Shown here one piece after another: positions 9,833-18,872 of a DNA stretch of 64,000 nucleotides. Made by a program: the position numbers and the translations under genes. Every line of letters starts with the position of its first letter. The first letter of the stretch is position 1. Where the stretch lies: contig JACMNQ010000015.1 in NCBI GenBank assembly GCA_014378465.1, positions 96,169 through 160,168 on the forward strand. Reading direction: 5' to 3'. Under the pieces are notes generated by a model. It saw only the letters and a program-made list of their open reading frames with translations. It was not told the origin of the DNA and made no database searches. Origin of the DNA: Oligoflexia bacterium. GTDB lineage: Bacteria; Bdellovibrionota; UBA1018.

Positions 9833-10209
9833 AAATTGAGGATAAGTAAAAAATCAACTGAGCTATGGATACACTTTCAGCGGCGCTCTATTTCATTGCG
9901 GTTGGACTATTTCATGGCGAAGCTGACTGAGAAGCAATTATTCGCCTGCTTGGATCCGAGGCTTGGGTCGGGTTACCGCAGACGGATTCTAAAACTGACG
10001 AATCATTGCCAGGCCTCTCACTCTCGGTATCGTTAATTGCAAGTCAATTCAGAGAGATCTGAAGATGTAAAAACAAAACGAGATGTGTAAAACAAGACAC
10101 ATTCAAATCCCGCAAGAGCGCTGATAATCTCAAATGGTTGAGTCTCGCGCCCATCTTCGCGAGTTTCGGCGCGGGTTTCTCCAGCAGTTTGCATTCACGG
10201 GGTTTACAC
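9833..10209 (+). other. Intergenic stretch before the ASH-RCC1 gene
   Basis: This stretch holds no ORF with coding character. A weak promoter candidate is TTCAAA at 10102-10107 with GATAAT at 10123-10128 (15-base spacer). In-frame TTG at 10138 could extend the next gene but would put 24 extra residues before a normal lipoprotein signal. Confidence 0.4.
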
Positions 10210-13200
10210 ATGAAACAGCTCTTTTCGTCGATCAAACAGGCAACACTTCAGCGCGCGACCACTCCCACTCTCTTACTCACAGCAGGAATGGCAGCGAGTC
10301 TGATCGGACTGACCGGATGCGGGGTCAGCAACTTCGCCTTCAATAAAACCCCCACCACCCAAACCCCGGCACTCCTCACGATCACTGGCCCGTCGGTGAC
10401 CGACTTCAGACTTCAATCGGTCAACTCGGTAACTTACCGATCCGTCACGGTCACGAATACAGGCGGAGCTGATGCCAAGATCAAGAGCCTCGACGGCCTG
10501 ACAAAAACCTCTTACATTTTTGCCGGCACCAAAGGTCAGTTTGCCGGGCCTAAAGACGTATGTGACAAAGTCATCCCAGCCGGCACGAATTGCAAACTCG
10601 TTCTGGGCTTCGTGCCGATTTTCGGAATCGCGAAAGCCGATGGCAGCACCCCTCTTACCGGAACTTTCACTCTCAATTACGATGACGCCAATGACATTCG
10701 CAGTATCCAGCACGGACTGACTGGGCTTGCCGACATGACGCCACGACTTTATGTACAGGACCCGGTCGATGTCACGGGCCAGAGCTATGATTTCGGTCTC
10801 TTCCGCATCGGCGCCACCGCCTCCTACATTCCGGGAGCTTACACGAAGGAACTCAATCTGCAGTTCTACGGTCCTCCGGGTGCCGCCGTCTCCAACATCA
10901 ATTTCGTGCCTTTTGTCGCCGGCGCGCCCTACGCCTATGATCTCTCCGCCTGCCGCAATGTCAATTACATGACTCTGCTGAACATGAGCTGTCATTTCAA
11001 GATTCAGTTCGCACCGATTTCCGTCGCTCCGGGAGGAAGCCCAGCTCTCCTTGCCGTCGAATACAGTGACGGTGGCTCCTTCGGAGCGCAAAGTGGTCTG
11101 CCTGCGAGCTTCAACGTGACCGGCGAGTCCGTGGGTCCCGCCTCTCTCCAGCTCAGCAGCGCAAGCACTCTGAATTTCGGCGACGTCTTCTTTGGAACTT
11201 CTTCACTGCCTCAGGTGGCCAGCTTCACTTACAGCGGGACTCTTCCAGCCAATGATATCCGCATCACCGTGACCGGTCCGGACGCCGCGCGTTTCAGCAC
11301 TGTTCAGCCAGCCACCGGGGCCTGCAATCCCGCTTCGCATTCGGTGAGTGCGGATTGCTCCTTTTCCGTCATTTTCACGCCAGATCAGAATCGCCCGAAC
11401 TACTCCGCTTCCGTCAACCTGAGCTACTCGGACGGGATCAGCAACACCCTGATCCGAACCGTTGCCCTGATCGGGAACGGCATCGGCGATCTGAGCGCCG
11501 TGCCTCCAGCGCTGGTCTTTGACACTTTGCCGGTTGGAAATCTCCTCTCGAAATCCACCGTCGTGACCAATAACTCCACGGCAAACGTGACTCTTTCATC
11601 CCTCGCCAACGCGATCCCGACCGCTGGCCAGGCTTCCTTCAGGATTCTCTCCACAAGCACCTGCGTCGCGGGCCTGGTCCTCCAGTCCCATGCCACCTGC
11701 ACCTTGAACATTCAGTTCACTCCGCAGGATTACGTGCCTTTCGTCGACCTTCCGGTCACCGTGGCCTATGTCAATCACAACGGAGTCGCAGACACACTTC
11801 GCCTGACTCTCAGCGGCCGAGGTCTCCCGAATCTGACTTCGAACACCACGGTTCTGAGTTTCGGAAATGTCCCGGTCGGAAATACCGTCAACTCCAGTGT
11901 TGTCCTCACGAATGTCGCGACTCATCCGATCTCTCTGGATCTGAATTCGATCCCGTCCTCCGTCGGACAATACACGATCACTTCTCGCCCGACCGTCAGC
12001 GGTCTCGCAGCCGGTGCTTCCGTCACCCTGGGTGTCACTTACCGTCCGACCCTACTCAACGGCGCGACCGGCGCCCTTGACGTCAGGTACACGGACTCAG
12101 TCGGCAAGGCCCAGAACCTGCCGACCCTCAGCTTCAATGGCAACGGGATCCCGGACATCATCGCCAACGCGGTCAGCGGAACGCTGCCCGTAGGTAACAC
12201 GATCACTCCCACGATCACCGTGCAGAACATCTCATCGAATACCGTCACTCTTGATCCTTCCACGATCACGATCACCGGCTCAAACCAGTTCGTCATCACG
12301 GGCGGAACCTGCCGAAGCGGCGGCACTGCGCTCAATCTCCTTGCCGGCACGAGTTGCACCGTGACGGTGAGTCTGAGAGCCATGGCATTGACTACCTACA
12401 ATGGAAACCTGATCTTCTCCTACATCGATACCGCGGGAAATCACTACGGTCCTGCACTCCCTGGACAGCCAGCGCCGCTCTATCCCTCATTCTCCTCTCC
12501 TTTGAATATCAACACGATTCCCGATCTGAATCCAACCGGCAGCAATTCGTTGAGCTTTCAGAATATCCCGGTGGGTGATTCCTCCGTCCAGTCACTCAGT
12601 CTTCAAAACGTCGCGGGAGGTTCGATCATCATCACCGCAGGGCCATCTTCTTCCGGCGCCTTCGCAGTGCAACCTTCCGGTGCCTGCGGTGGCGGTTCAC
12701 TCGGCGCAGGGTCGAGCTGTTCACTCACGGTGACATTTACCCCGGACCAGGTCGCAAACAACTTCAGTGCCTCCGCACGGATCACTTACACGGACTCCGC
12801 GGACAACGCCGGACAGACCACGACTTTGAATTTCAGCGGTTCCAGCGTCGCCAACCTCACCGCCTCACCGACTTCGAGAAATTTCGGCAGCGTGGCCGTG
12901 GGAGAGTCGGTGTCCGGTTCCTTCACGATCACCAACGTGTCGCATGCTCACGCAATCAACCTGGGCAGCCTCGGCGCCTCGGGGTCCGGCTTCAGTCTGA
13001 GTTCGAACGCCTGCGGTGGCTCGATCGCGGCAATGGCGAGCTGCACGCTTGCAGTCCAGTTTCAAGCCCGCGCCCTGGGCGGCTCGAGCGGCAATCTCGC
13101 CGTAGCATATGCGGATCCGTACAATAACTCCCAGTCACTCGCAGTTGCACTTGCCGGTACGGGACTTCCTGATCTCGTCATCTCCGCCGGCCTGAACACT

Positions 13201-15498
13201 TTCCCGGACACTCCAGTCGGAGCGAAGACTTCGCAGACCATCACGCTTCGAAATGCGACGGGCTCCGCCGTCCAGCTGGGTTCGATCAGCGGTGTGGCAG
13301 CCCCTTATGCGACTGCAGCTGCAGGAACTTCACCCTGCTCCATCGGTGGTACGCTCGCCGCGAACGACTCGTGCAACGTCGTGATTGAATTCAGCCCGAC
13401 GAGCGTCGGGAACTTCTCCGCCAATCTCAGAATCAGTTACAATGATCTTCTGGGCAATCCTCAGTCGATTCCGATTTCCGCAAATGGCCACGGCTTCACG
13501 GCTGCAGTTCTGGCTCTCGCCTCGCCGGCGGTGCCCTACACTTTCGCTTCGATCCTTCCGGGGAACTCAAATGAAGTGAGTTTCAATCTGTCAAACTCCG
13601 GCACGACCAACGCCAATCAGCTCAGCCTGAGTGGCGGCACCGCTGAATTTCAGCCTCGCCTCGTCGCTGGAACTTCATGCGGCACGGGTGCAGACGCCTG
13701 CCAGATCGCAGTGCGCTTCGCTCCGAGTTCTTCGGCATCGTTTGGTCCAGTCACGATCACTCTCTCGTATGTCAATGGTGCGGATGCCACGGTCAGAACC
13801 CTCTCCTTTCAGGTTTCGGGTTCAGGCGCTTCAAAGGCCGTGCTCACGCTCACGGACACGAACGGAAACGCAGTCAATGCTCTGGACTTCGGTGGCGCAC
13901 CTCTCGGCTCCGGAGCCCTTTCGAAAACGGTCCGCCTGAACAACACTTCAGCCGGAACGGCAGCGACTTCCGTTCAGCTTCAGCTCTCAAACACTTCAAA
14001 TTTCAGCATCGGTTCGACGAACTGCTCGGGAACCCTGGCCGCGAGTTCCAATTGTTCCATCACTCTCAATTACTCTCCCCACGCCGCGAGCGCCGCGCCG
14101 GGCAGAGACTCGGGTGCTTTCAACGTGAGTTACAATGATGGCTTCAATGCCGGAGCCGCACAGGTCCCGACCGTCAATCTGAGTGGTGCCAGCACCATCG
14201 GAATCCAGCTCGCGGCTGGTTACTCCCACTCCTGCGCAATCAGCACTTTGGGACTCGTCTCCTGCTGGGGCAAGAACGACGCCGGTCAGATGGGAATCGG
14301 TTCGGCCGACACTTCCGTCCACTCCTCCGCCGTTCAAGTCAATCTCGGTGCTTCTAACACGGCGCGCAGCGTGGCCGTCGGTTATCGCCACACCTGTGCG
14401 GTACTCCAGGACAATTCTTTGAAATGCTGGGGTGACAACTCCGGAGGCCAGCTCGGTCTCGACAACACCACTCAGCAGAACGCTCCTCCACCGGGCGCCA
14501 TCAATCTGGGCGAAGCTGTTCGATCGGTCACTGCCGGCAACCATCACACTTGCGCTCTCCTCGCGAGCGGACATGTGAAATGCTGGGGCAGTACCGTGGG
14601 TCAACCGGTCCTCGGACTCGGAAGCCTTGACACCTGGGGTGACGGCTCTCACCTCATGGCCAACCTCCCCGTCATCGCCCTCGGCGAAAACGGAACGGCC
14701 ACGCAGATCTCCGCAGGCTTCTCGCACACGTGTGCAGTGCTGAGCGGTTCGTCTCATCACCTCAAGTGCTGGGGTAACAATGCGGCTGGACAGCTCGGTC
14801 AGCCGGGCGTGACTTCCCTTTCAGGTGAAGCCTCGACCACTCCGGATCACATCACTCCGATTGACCTCGGTGGAAATCACGGTGCCGCATCCGTCAGCGC
14901 CGGAAACGGATTCACCTGCGCGGTTCTCGATGATAACACCGGCGTGAAATGCTGGGGTCGACTCGGAAATGCCGGCACCGTGGCAAGCCAGTACGGAAAT
15001 CTTGGAAAATGCTGGAGTGCCAACACCAGCGGTCAATTCGTCGATTGCAGCGCGAGCACGAATTCTCCGATGGAAAGCTATGGCACTCAGGCAGGCCAGA
15101 TGGGCAATAACCTGCCCGTCGTGAACCTGGGCTCGAATGTCTCTGTTCTCTCCGTTGCAGCAGCGAACAATCATGCCTGCGCCGAAGTTCTCGCCGGATC
15201 TCAGATGAGGATCAAGTGCTGGGGATCCAATGCCGGTGGACAACTCGGGATCGGTCTGCCGATGGACAACAGTGCTTCGTCTCAGCGTGGAGCGGATCAG
15301 AACTCCATGGGTGACGCTCTCAGTGCAGTCACTCTGGCTTCCGGTGAAATGCTCGCGGGCCTGACCACGAGTCTCGATCACACCTGCGTCTGGTACGCGA
15401 GCGGCAAGTCCCAGTGCTGGGGCAAGAATGCCTCAGGCCAGCTCGGTTATGGCAATACCACCAACTTGAACTCTCCCGGTGCTCTGGTTCAGTGGTGA
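10210..15498 (+). CDS. Giant ASH-domain/RCC1 hybrid lipoprotein
   Basis: About 1762 residues, using the ATG at 10210, which gives a standard lipoprotein signal (MAASLIGLTGC, then GVSNF). The next 1300 residues are about ten repeated immunoglobulin-like modules of the ASH/choice-of-anchor D type. They show strands such as LSFGNVPVGNTVNSSVVLTN, a C...L.aG.sC.l.v.F.P motif, and a closing YxD.....tl.lsG.G. From about residue 1330 to the end there are roughly seven RCC1 repeats (HSCAIS...SCWGKNDAGQMG; last repeat QCWGKNASGQLG), enough for one seven-bladed propeller. The layout suggests a lipid-anchored stalk of beta-sandwich modules carrying a propeller at its tip. It shares the RCC1 part with the genes at 2923 and 7328. 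Adhesion or recognition is an inference. Confidence 0.85.
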   Translation: MKQLFSSIKQATLQRATTPTLLLTAGMAASLIGLTGCGVSNFAFNKTPTTQTPALLTITGPSVTDFRLQSVNSVTYRSVTVTNTGGADAKIKSLDGLTKTSYIFAGTKGQFAGPKDVCDKVIPAGTNCKLVLGFVPIFGIAKADGSTPLTGTFTLNYDDANDIRSIQHGLTGLADMTPRLYVQDPVDVTGQSYDFGLFRIGATASYIPGAYTKELNLQFYGPPGAAVSNINFVPFVAGAPYAYDLSACRNVNYMTLLNMSCHFKIQFAPISVAPGGSPALLAVEYSDGGSFGAQSGLPASFNVTGESVGPASLQLSSASTLNFGDVFFGTSSLPQVASFTYSGTLPANDIRITVTGPDAARFSTVQPATGACNPASHSVSADCSFSVIFTPDQNRPNYSASVNLSYSDGISNTLIRTVALIGNGIGDLSAVPPALVFDTLPVGNLLSKSTVVTNNSTANVTLSSLANAIPTAGQASFRILSTSTCVAGLVLQSHATCTLNIQFTPQDYVPFVDLPVTVAYVNHNGVADTLRLTLSGRGLPNLTSNTTVLSFGNVPVGNTVNSSVVLTNVATHPISLDLNSIPSSVGQYTITSRPTVSGLAAGASVTLGVTYRPTLLNGATGALDVRYTDSVGKAQNLPTLSFNGNGIPDIIANAVSGTLPVGNTITPTITVQNISSNTVTLDPSTITITGSNQFVITGGTCRSGGTALNLLAGTSCTVTVSLRAMALTTYNGNLIFSYIDTAGNHYGPALPGQPAPLYPSFSSPLNINTIPDLNPTGSNSLSFQNIPVGDSSVQSLSLQNVAGGSIIITAGPSSSGAFAVQPSGACGGGSLGAGSSCSLTVTFTPDQVANNFSASARITYTDSADNAGQTTTLNFSGSSVANLTASPTSRNFGSVAVGESVSGSFTITNVSHAHAINLGSLGASGSGFSLSSNACGGSIAAMASCTLAVQFQARALGGSSGNLAVAYADPYNNSQSLAVALAGTGLPDLVISAGLNTFPDTPVGAKTSQTITLRNATGSAVQLGSISGVAAPYATAAAGTSPCSIGGTLAANDSCNVVIEFSPTSVGNFSANLRISYNDLLGNPQSIPISANGHGFTAAVLALASPAVPYTFASILPGNSNEVSFNLSNSGTTNANQLSLSGGTAEFQPRLVAGTSCGTGADACQIAVRFAPSSSASFGPVTITLSYVNGADATVRTLSFQVSGSGASKAVLTLTDTNGNAVNALDFGGAPLGSGALSKTVRLNNTSAGTAATSVQLQLSNTSNFSIGSTNCSGTLAASSNCSITLNYSPHAASAAPGRDSGAFNVSYNDGFNAGAAQVPTVNLSGASTIGIQLAAGYSHSCAISTLGLVSCWGKNDAGQMGIGSADTSVHSSAVQVNLGASNTARSVAVGYRHTCAVLQDNSLKCWGDNSGGQLGLDNTTQQNAPPPGAINLGEAVRSVTAGNHHTCALLASGHVKCWGSTVGQPVLGLGSLDTWGDGSHLMANLPVIALGENGTATQISAGFSHTCAVLSGSSHHLKCWGNNAAGQLGQPGVTSLSGEASTTPDHITPIDLGGNHGAASVSAGNGFTCAVLDDNTGVKCWGRLGNAGTVASQYGNLGKCWSANTSGQFVDCSASTNSPMESYGTQAGQMGNNLPVVNLGSNVSVLSVAAANNHACAEVLAGSQMRIKCWGSNAGGQLGIGLPMDNSASSQRGADQNSMGDALSAVTLASGEMLAGLTTSLDHTCVWYASGKSQCWGKNASGQLGYGNTTNLNSPGALVQW

Positions 15499-15689
15499 AG
15501 TGAGGAAAATTCTCTCATCCAGGGAAAATAGCTCCAGGTGATCCCCAGGAATGGTCATTTTTTCCGAAATGAAGCCGCCCAATTGCGACAGCTGTTCTTG
15601 GGCGCCGATTTGTTGAGGCAACGGCATCGCACTCTGAAACTTCGCAATTCAACCGGCCGTCTCAAACCTGGTATTTCATGGCGCGTCCT

Positions 15690-16955
15690 TCAAGTCTTAT
15701 ACTTCTCCAGCCCGAGCTTCTTGGCCCAGCCTTCAGTCATGCGAACGCGGTAGAACGCCCCTTTTTCAAGGTGCGTGGTCTTCTCGACGCTCCCATGCGC
15801 ATGGAGCAGAGCTTCGAGTCTGCTCTCGTCATAGGGAATGACGACTTCGTAAACTTCCATGTCCTTCAGAAAGTGCTGAAGGATCTTGTCGCGCAGTTTG
15901 ATCACTTCCGGCTGATTGAGGGCCGAAAGCGCCATGGAGCCCGGTGAAATCACGCGCACGAGATTTCGGCTCGTGACGGCGTTGCCGATCATGTCCATCT
16001 TGTTGAGCACCGTGATGCGAGGCTTGTCGAAGACTTTGAGCTCTTTCAATACTTCTTCGGTCACTTCGAGCTGCTCGCGCGCTTCAGGTGAACTTCCGTC
16101 CACGACATGCAGCAGAAGATCGGCTTCGTGCAGTTCTTCGAGGGTGGACCTGAACGAAGCGATCAGTGAAGGCGGCAGTCGGCTGATGAACCCCACCGTA
16201 TCGATCGCCACGATCGGCGGATGGGAATTGGGGTCCAGCGTGCGCACGCTCGCATCCAGAGTTGCGAAAAGTTTGTTCTCGGCCAGCACGTTGCTTTGAG
16301 TGAGAGCATTGAGAAGAGTCGATTTGCCGGCATTGGTGTAACCGACGAGCGCGACTTTCAAGACGTCCTTGCGGCCCGAGCGCTGAATCTTTCGTTCGTT
16401 TTCGATGTCCTTGAGGCGCTCGCGCAGGTTGGACATGCGCTTCTTGACGAGACGTCTGTCGACTTCAACCTGAGTCTCCCCCATCCCCTTGTTCCCCATG
16501 CCGCCGCGCTGGCGTTCAAAGTGGGTCCAGAGATGGGCAAGGCGCGGAAGAATGTACTGAAGCTTCGCAAGCTCAACCTGCGTCTTCGCTTCTTTGGATC
16601 GCGCATGCTGCGAGAAAATTTCGATGATGACGCCGGGACGATCCAGCGTGTGCTTGCCGAGATAGGATTCAATGTTCTTGAGCTGATTGGGTGAAAGCTC
16701 GATATCCACGATGACGGCGTCGGCGGACTTCTGCTCCACCAGAGCCTTCACTTCATCGAGTTTTCCTTTTCCCACGTAAGTCGCGGGATTGACCGTCCGC
16801 GAGGCCATGCGCGCGCTGCCGACGATTTCAAGATCCAGAGTGGAGAGCAGACGCTCCAGTTCATCGAGCGGATGATCCTGAATCCCGACACAGACAACGC
16901 GGAGCGGTGTATTTCCTTGTTTCAGCGGTAGAAGCGATTCGGTGGATTCAAGCAT
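15690..16955 (-). CDS. hflX: GTPase HflX
   Basis: A 421-residue ribosome-associated GTPase of the HflX family, which splits or rescues stalled ribosomes under stress. Visible motifs are the G1 loop GYTNAGKSTL, G3 DTVGF, and G4 NKMD. The N-terminal HflX domain carries the VGKGKL.E segment and a conserved region GPGVI-like (RPGVIIEIFSQHARSKEAK). A helical coiled-coil linker with the RGGMGNKGMGETQ element precedes the G domain; family form RGG.G..G.GE.Q.E.DRR. The gene is transcribed toward the ASH-RCC1 gene and is divergent from the class IV aminotransferase, with 109 bases between. Confidence 0.95.
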   Translation of the reverse strand: MLESTESLLPLKQGNTPLRVVCVGIQDHPLDELERLLSTLDLEIVGSARMASRTVNPATYVGKGKLDEVKALVEQKSADAVIVDIELSPNQLKNIESYLGKHTLDRPGVIIEIFSQHARSKEAKTQVELAKLQYILPRLAHLWTHFERQRGGMGNKGMGETQVEVDRRLVKKRMSNLRERLKDIENERKIQRSGRKDVLKVALVGYTNAGKSTLLNALTQSNVLAENKLFATLDASVRTLDPNSHPPIVAIDTVGFISRLPPSLIASFRSTLEELHEADLLLHVVDGSSPEAREQLEVTEEVLKELKVFDKPRITVLNKMDMIGNAVTSRNLVRVISPGSMALSALNQPEVIKLRDKILQHFLKDMEVYEVVIPYDESRLEALLHAHGSVEKTTHLEKGAFYRVRMTEGWAKKLGLEKYKT

Positions 16956-17005
16956 GAGTTCGGTTTGACGCTTTCATTTTCAGGGATTTGAGGATTATCA
17001 TCATC

Positions 17006-17044
17006 GCAGTTCCTGGGCGCAGTTCTTGGGCGCGGATCTTGGGG
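17006..17044. repeat. Three tandem 13-bp direct repeats
   Basis: GCAGTTCCTGGGC at 17006-17018 is followed directly by GCAGTTCTTGGGC (17019-17031) and a degenerate third copy at 17032-17044. They lie between the divergent hflX and aminotransferase genes, just upstream of the latter's ribosome binding site, so they could be binding sites or a replication slip. Confidence 0.55.
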
Positions 17045-17064
17045 TCTGAACTGGAGTCATTGTT

Positions 17065-17994
17065 ATGCAAAACATACTTGTAAACGTCAACGGTGACATT
17101 CATTCGGCGGACAAAGCCACGGTTTCAGTTTTTGACCGGGGTTACCTTTACGGCGACAGTCTTTATGAAGTCGCAAGGTCCTACGACGGCATCTTCCTTC
17201 ATCTGGATGACCACCTGTACCGGATGGAAAAGTCAGCTGAGCTCTGCCACATGGTCCTGGGCCAGCCCACCGAGCTTTATCACAGCGAAATCTACCGCAC
17301 TTTTGCGGAGTTCAGGAAACTTCCAGGCCATGCGAAGACCGAAGCCTACTGCCGCATCCTCGTGACACGCGGTGTAGGAAAAATCGGTTTTGGACTGAAC
17401 TGCATCCTCACTCCGACCCAGTATGTGATCATCGTTCAACCGGTCGAACCTCCGTCTGAAGAACAATTCAACCATGGAATGAATCTCCAGATCTCCAAGC
17501 GCCTTCGCAATGATGCACGCGCGCTCGATCCCGCGATGAAATCCGGCAACTACCTCAACAGTCTGCTGGCCTACCTCGAAGCGAACGCGCAGGACTGTGA
17601 TGACGCGGTGATGTGCAATTCCGACGGACACATCACGGAAGGCACGACCTTCAACATATTCTACATCCGAAACAACATTCTCGCCACTCCCCCGCTCGAC
17701 ATCGGGATTCTCGACGGCATCACTCGTCGGCAGGTCATTCGCATCGCGGGAGAAATGGGCCTTCCGGTCCGTGAAGTGCGCTTTCCAAGAGAACGCATGG
17801 ATGAAGCGGATGAAGTGTTCATGACAGGCTCGGTGAAAGAAGTCTTTCCGATCACCCGCATCGACGGCAAGCCGGTCGGAAGCGGCAAGCCGGGCAAGCT
17901 TACCCGCGAAATCGCGAAACGCTACCGCCAATCCTGCTGGGACGTCGTGGCGCTTGAGCGGAACGCGAAAAAATCGAAAGCGCATGCACGATGA
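17065..17994 (+). CDS. Class IV PLP-dependent aminotransferase (IlvE/Dat-like)
   Basis: A 309-residue fold-type IV aminotransferase. The N-terminal DRGYLYGDSLYEVARSYDG segment and HLDDHLYRMEKSA are typical of branched-chain or D-amino-acid transaminases and aminodeoxychorismate lyase. The PLP lysine is in MKSGNYLNSLLA, and the cofactor phosphate loop region includes ITEGTTFNIF and LDGITRRQVI. Sequence alone does not separate branched-chain from D-amino-acid activity; the EG..(S/T)N and LPG-like regions fit either. GGAG lies eight bases before the ATG. The stop overlaps the suhB-like start (ATGA), so the two are co-transcribed. Confidence 0.88.
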   Translation: MQNILVNVNGDIHSADKATVSVFDRGYLYGDSLYEVARSYDGIFLHLDDHLYRMEKSAELCHMVLGQPTELYHSEIYRTFAEFRKLPGHAKTEAYCRILVTRGVGKIGFGLNCILTPTQYVIIVQPVEPPSEEQFNHGMNLQISKRLRNDARALDPAMKSGNYLNSLLAYLEANAQDCDDAVMCNSDGHITEGTTFNIFYIRNNILATPPLDIGILDGITRRQVIRIAGEMGLPVREVRFPRERMDEADEVFMTGSVKEVFPITRIDGKPVGSGKPGKLTREIAKRYRQSCWDVVALERNAKKSKAHAR

Positions 17995-18806
17995 AACTCA
18001 CCGAGCTTCTTCCCTTTCGCGCCAAGTCCCTTGAAAAGCCGATGATCGAAGCGGCCCATGCGGCCGGAAAAGTTCTCCTCGCTCATTTCAACCGCAAGCT
18101 CGAAATCCGCGAAAAAAAAGGCGCGGGTCTCGTCACCCAGGCCGATCTCGCGGCTGAAAAAGCGATTGTCACTCGCCTGAAGAAAGCGCGCGGCGATTTC
18201 GGTTTTCTCACGGAAGAAGCCCCGGAAAAACACGGCAAAGGCAAAGGACGCTGGATCATCGATCCTCTCGATGGCACGACGAATTTCGTGCACGGCTTTC
18301 CGATGTTCTGCGTATCGATCGCCGCCGAATGGGAAGGCCAGATCGTCGCGGGCGTGATCTATCATCCGATCCTGAAGGACACCTACACGGCGGTGCTGGG
18401 CCAGGGCGCCTTTCTGAACCGAAAACGGATCCAGGTCTCTCCGACCTCGAAACTCCGGGATTCGCTTCTGACCACCGGTTTCACTTACCGAAAGAACCAG
18501 TGGCTCCGAACGGAGATGGATTCCTTCGAACGCTTGAGCGGAATCTGCCGGGCGATTCGCCGCCCCGGTTCCGCGGCACTCGATCTCGCTTACACGGCCC
18601 GTGGAGTTTTTGACGGTTTTTGGGAACGACGACTTTCACCCTGGGACGTGGCTGCAGGCGCTCTGCTCGTCCAGGAAGCCGGCGGAAAAGTGACGAACTT
18701 CAAAGGCGAGCCTTTTGACATCAACGCCCGGGAAATTCTGGCCACGAACGCTTCCCTGCATGAAGAGCTCAAAAAGACCGTGGCCCCCGAATTCTGCGAA
18801 ATTTGA
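17991..18806 (+). CDS. suhB: Inositol-1-monophosphatase family protein (SuhB-like)
   Basis: A 271-residue member of the inositol monophosphatase superfamily. Metal-binding motifs are all present: TEEAPEKHG (first Glu), the IDPLDGTTNFVHG signature, and the C-terminal SPWDVAAGALLVQEAGG motif. In bacteria such proteins hydrolyse inositol-1-phosphate or related sugar phosphates, and SuhB also acts in rRNA antitermination complexes. It starts in the ATGA overlap with the aminotransferase. The stop codon overlaps the -35 box of the promoter for the next gene. The exact substrate cannot be told from the sequence. Confidence 0.92.
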   Translation: MKLTELLPFRAKSLEKPMIEAAHAAGKVLLAHFNRKLEIREKKGAGLVTQADLAAEKAIVTRLKKARGDFGFLTEEAPEKHGKGKGRWIIDPLDGTTNFVHGFPMFCVSIAAEWEGQIVAGVIYHPILKDTYTAVLGQGAFLNRKRIQVSPTSKLRDSLLTTGFTYRKNQWLRTEMDSFERLSGICRAIRRPGSAALDLAYTARGVFDGFWERRLSPWDVAAGALLVQEAGGKVTNFKGEPFDINAREILATNASLHEELKKTVAPEFCEI

Positions 18807-18832
18807 CAGTTTGAGGCAGGAGTCGGTACACT
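18803..18832 (+). promoter_or_regulatory. Sigma-70-type promoter overlapping the suhB stop codon
   Basis: A perfect TTGACA at 18803-18808 and TACACT at 18827-18832 are 18 bases apart. The TGA of the upstream gene is inside the -35 hexamer. AGGAGG at 18857-18862 is ten bases before the next ATG. Confidence 0.65.
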
Positions 18833-18872
18833 CAGAGGGTGTTCGCAGAGAGAGGCAGGAGGCCTTTACCCT

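Noticed and set aside
13996..14760. 254-codon minus-strand ORF
   Set aside because: Antisense shadow of the ASH-RCC1 gene.
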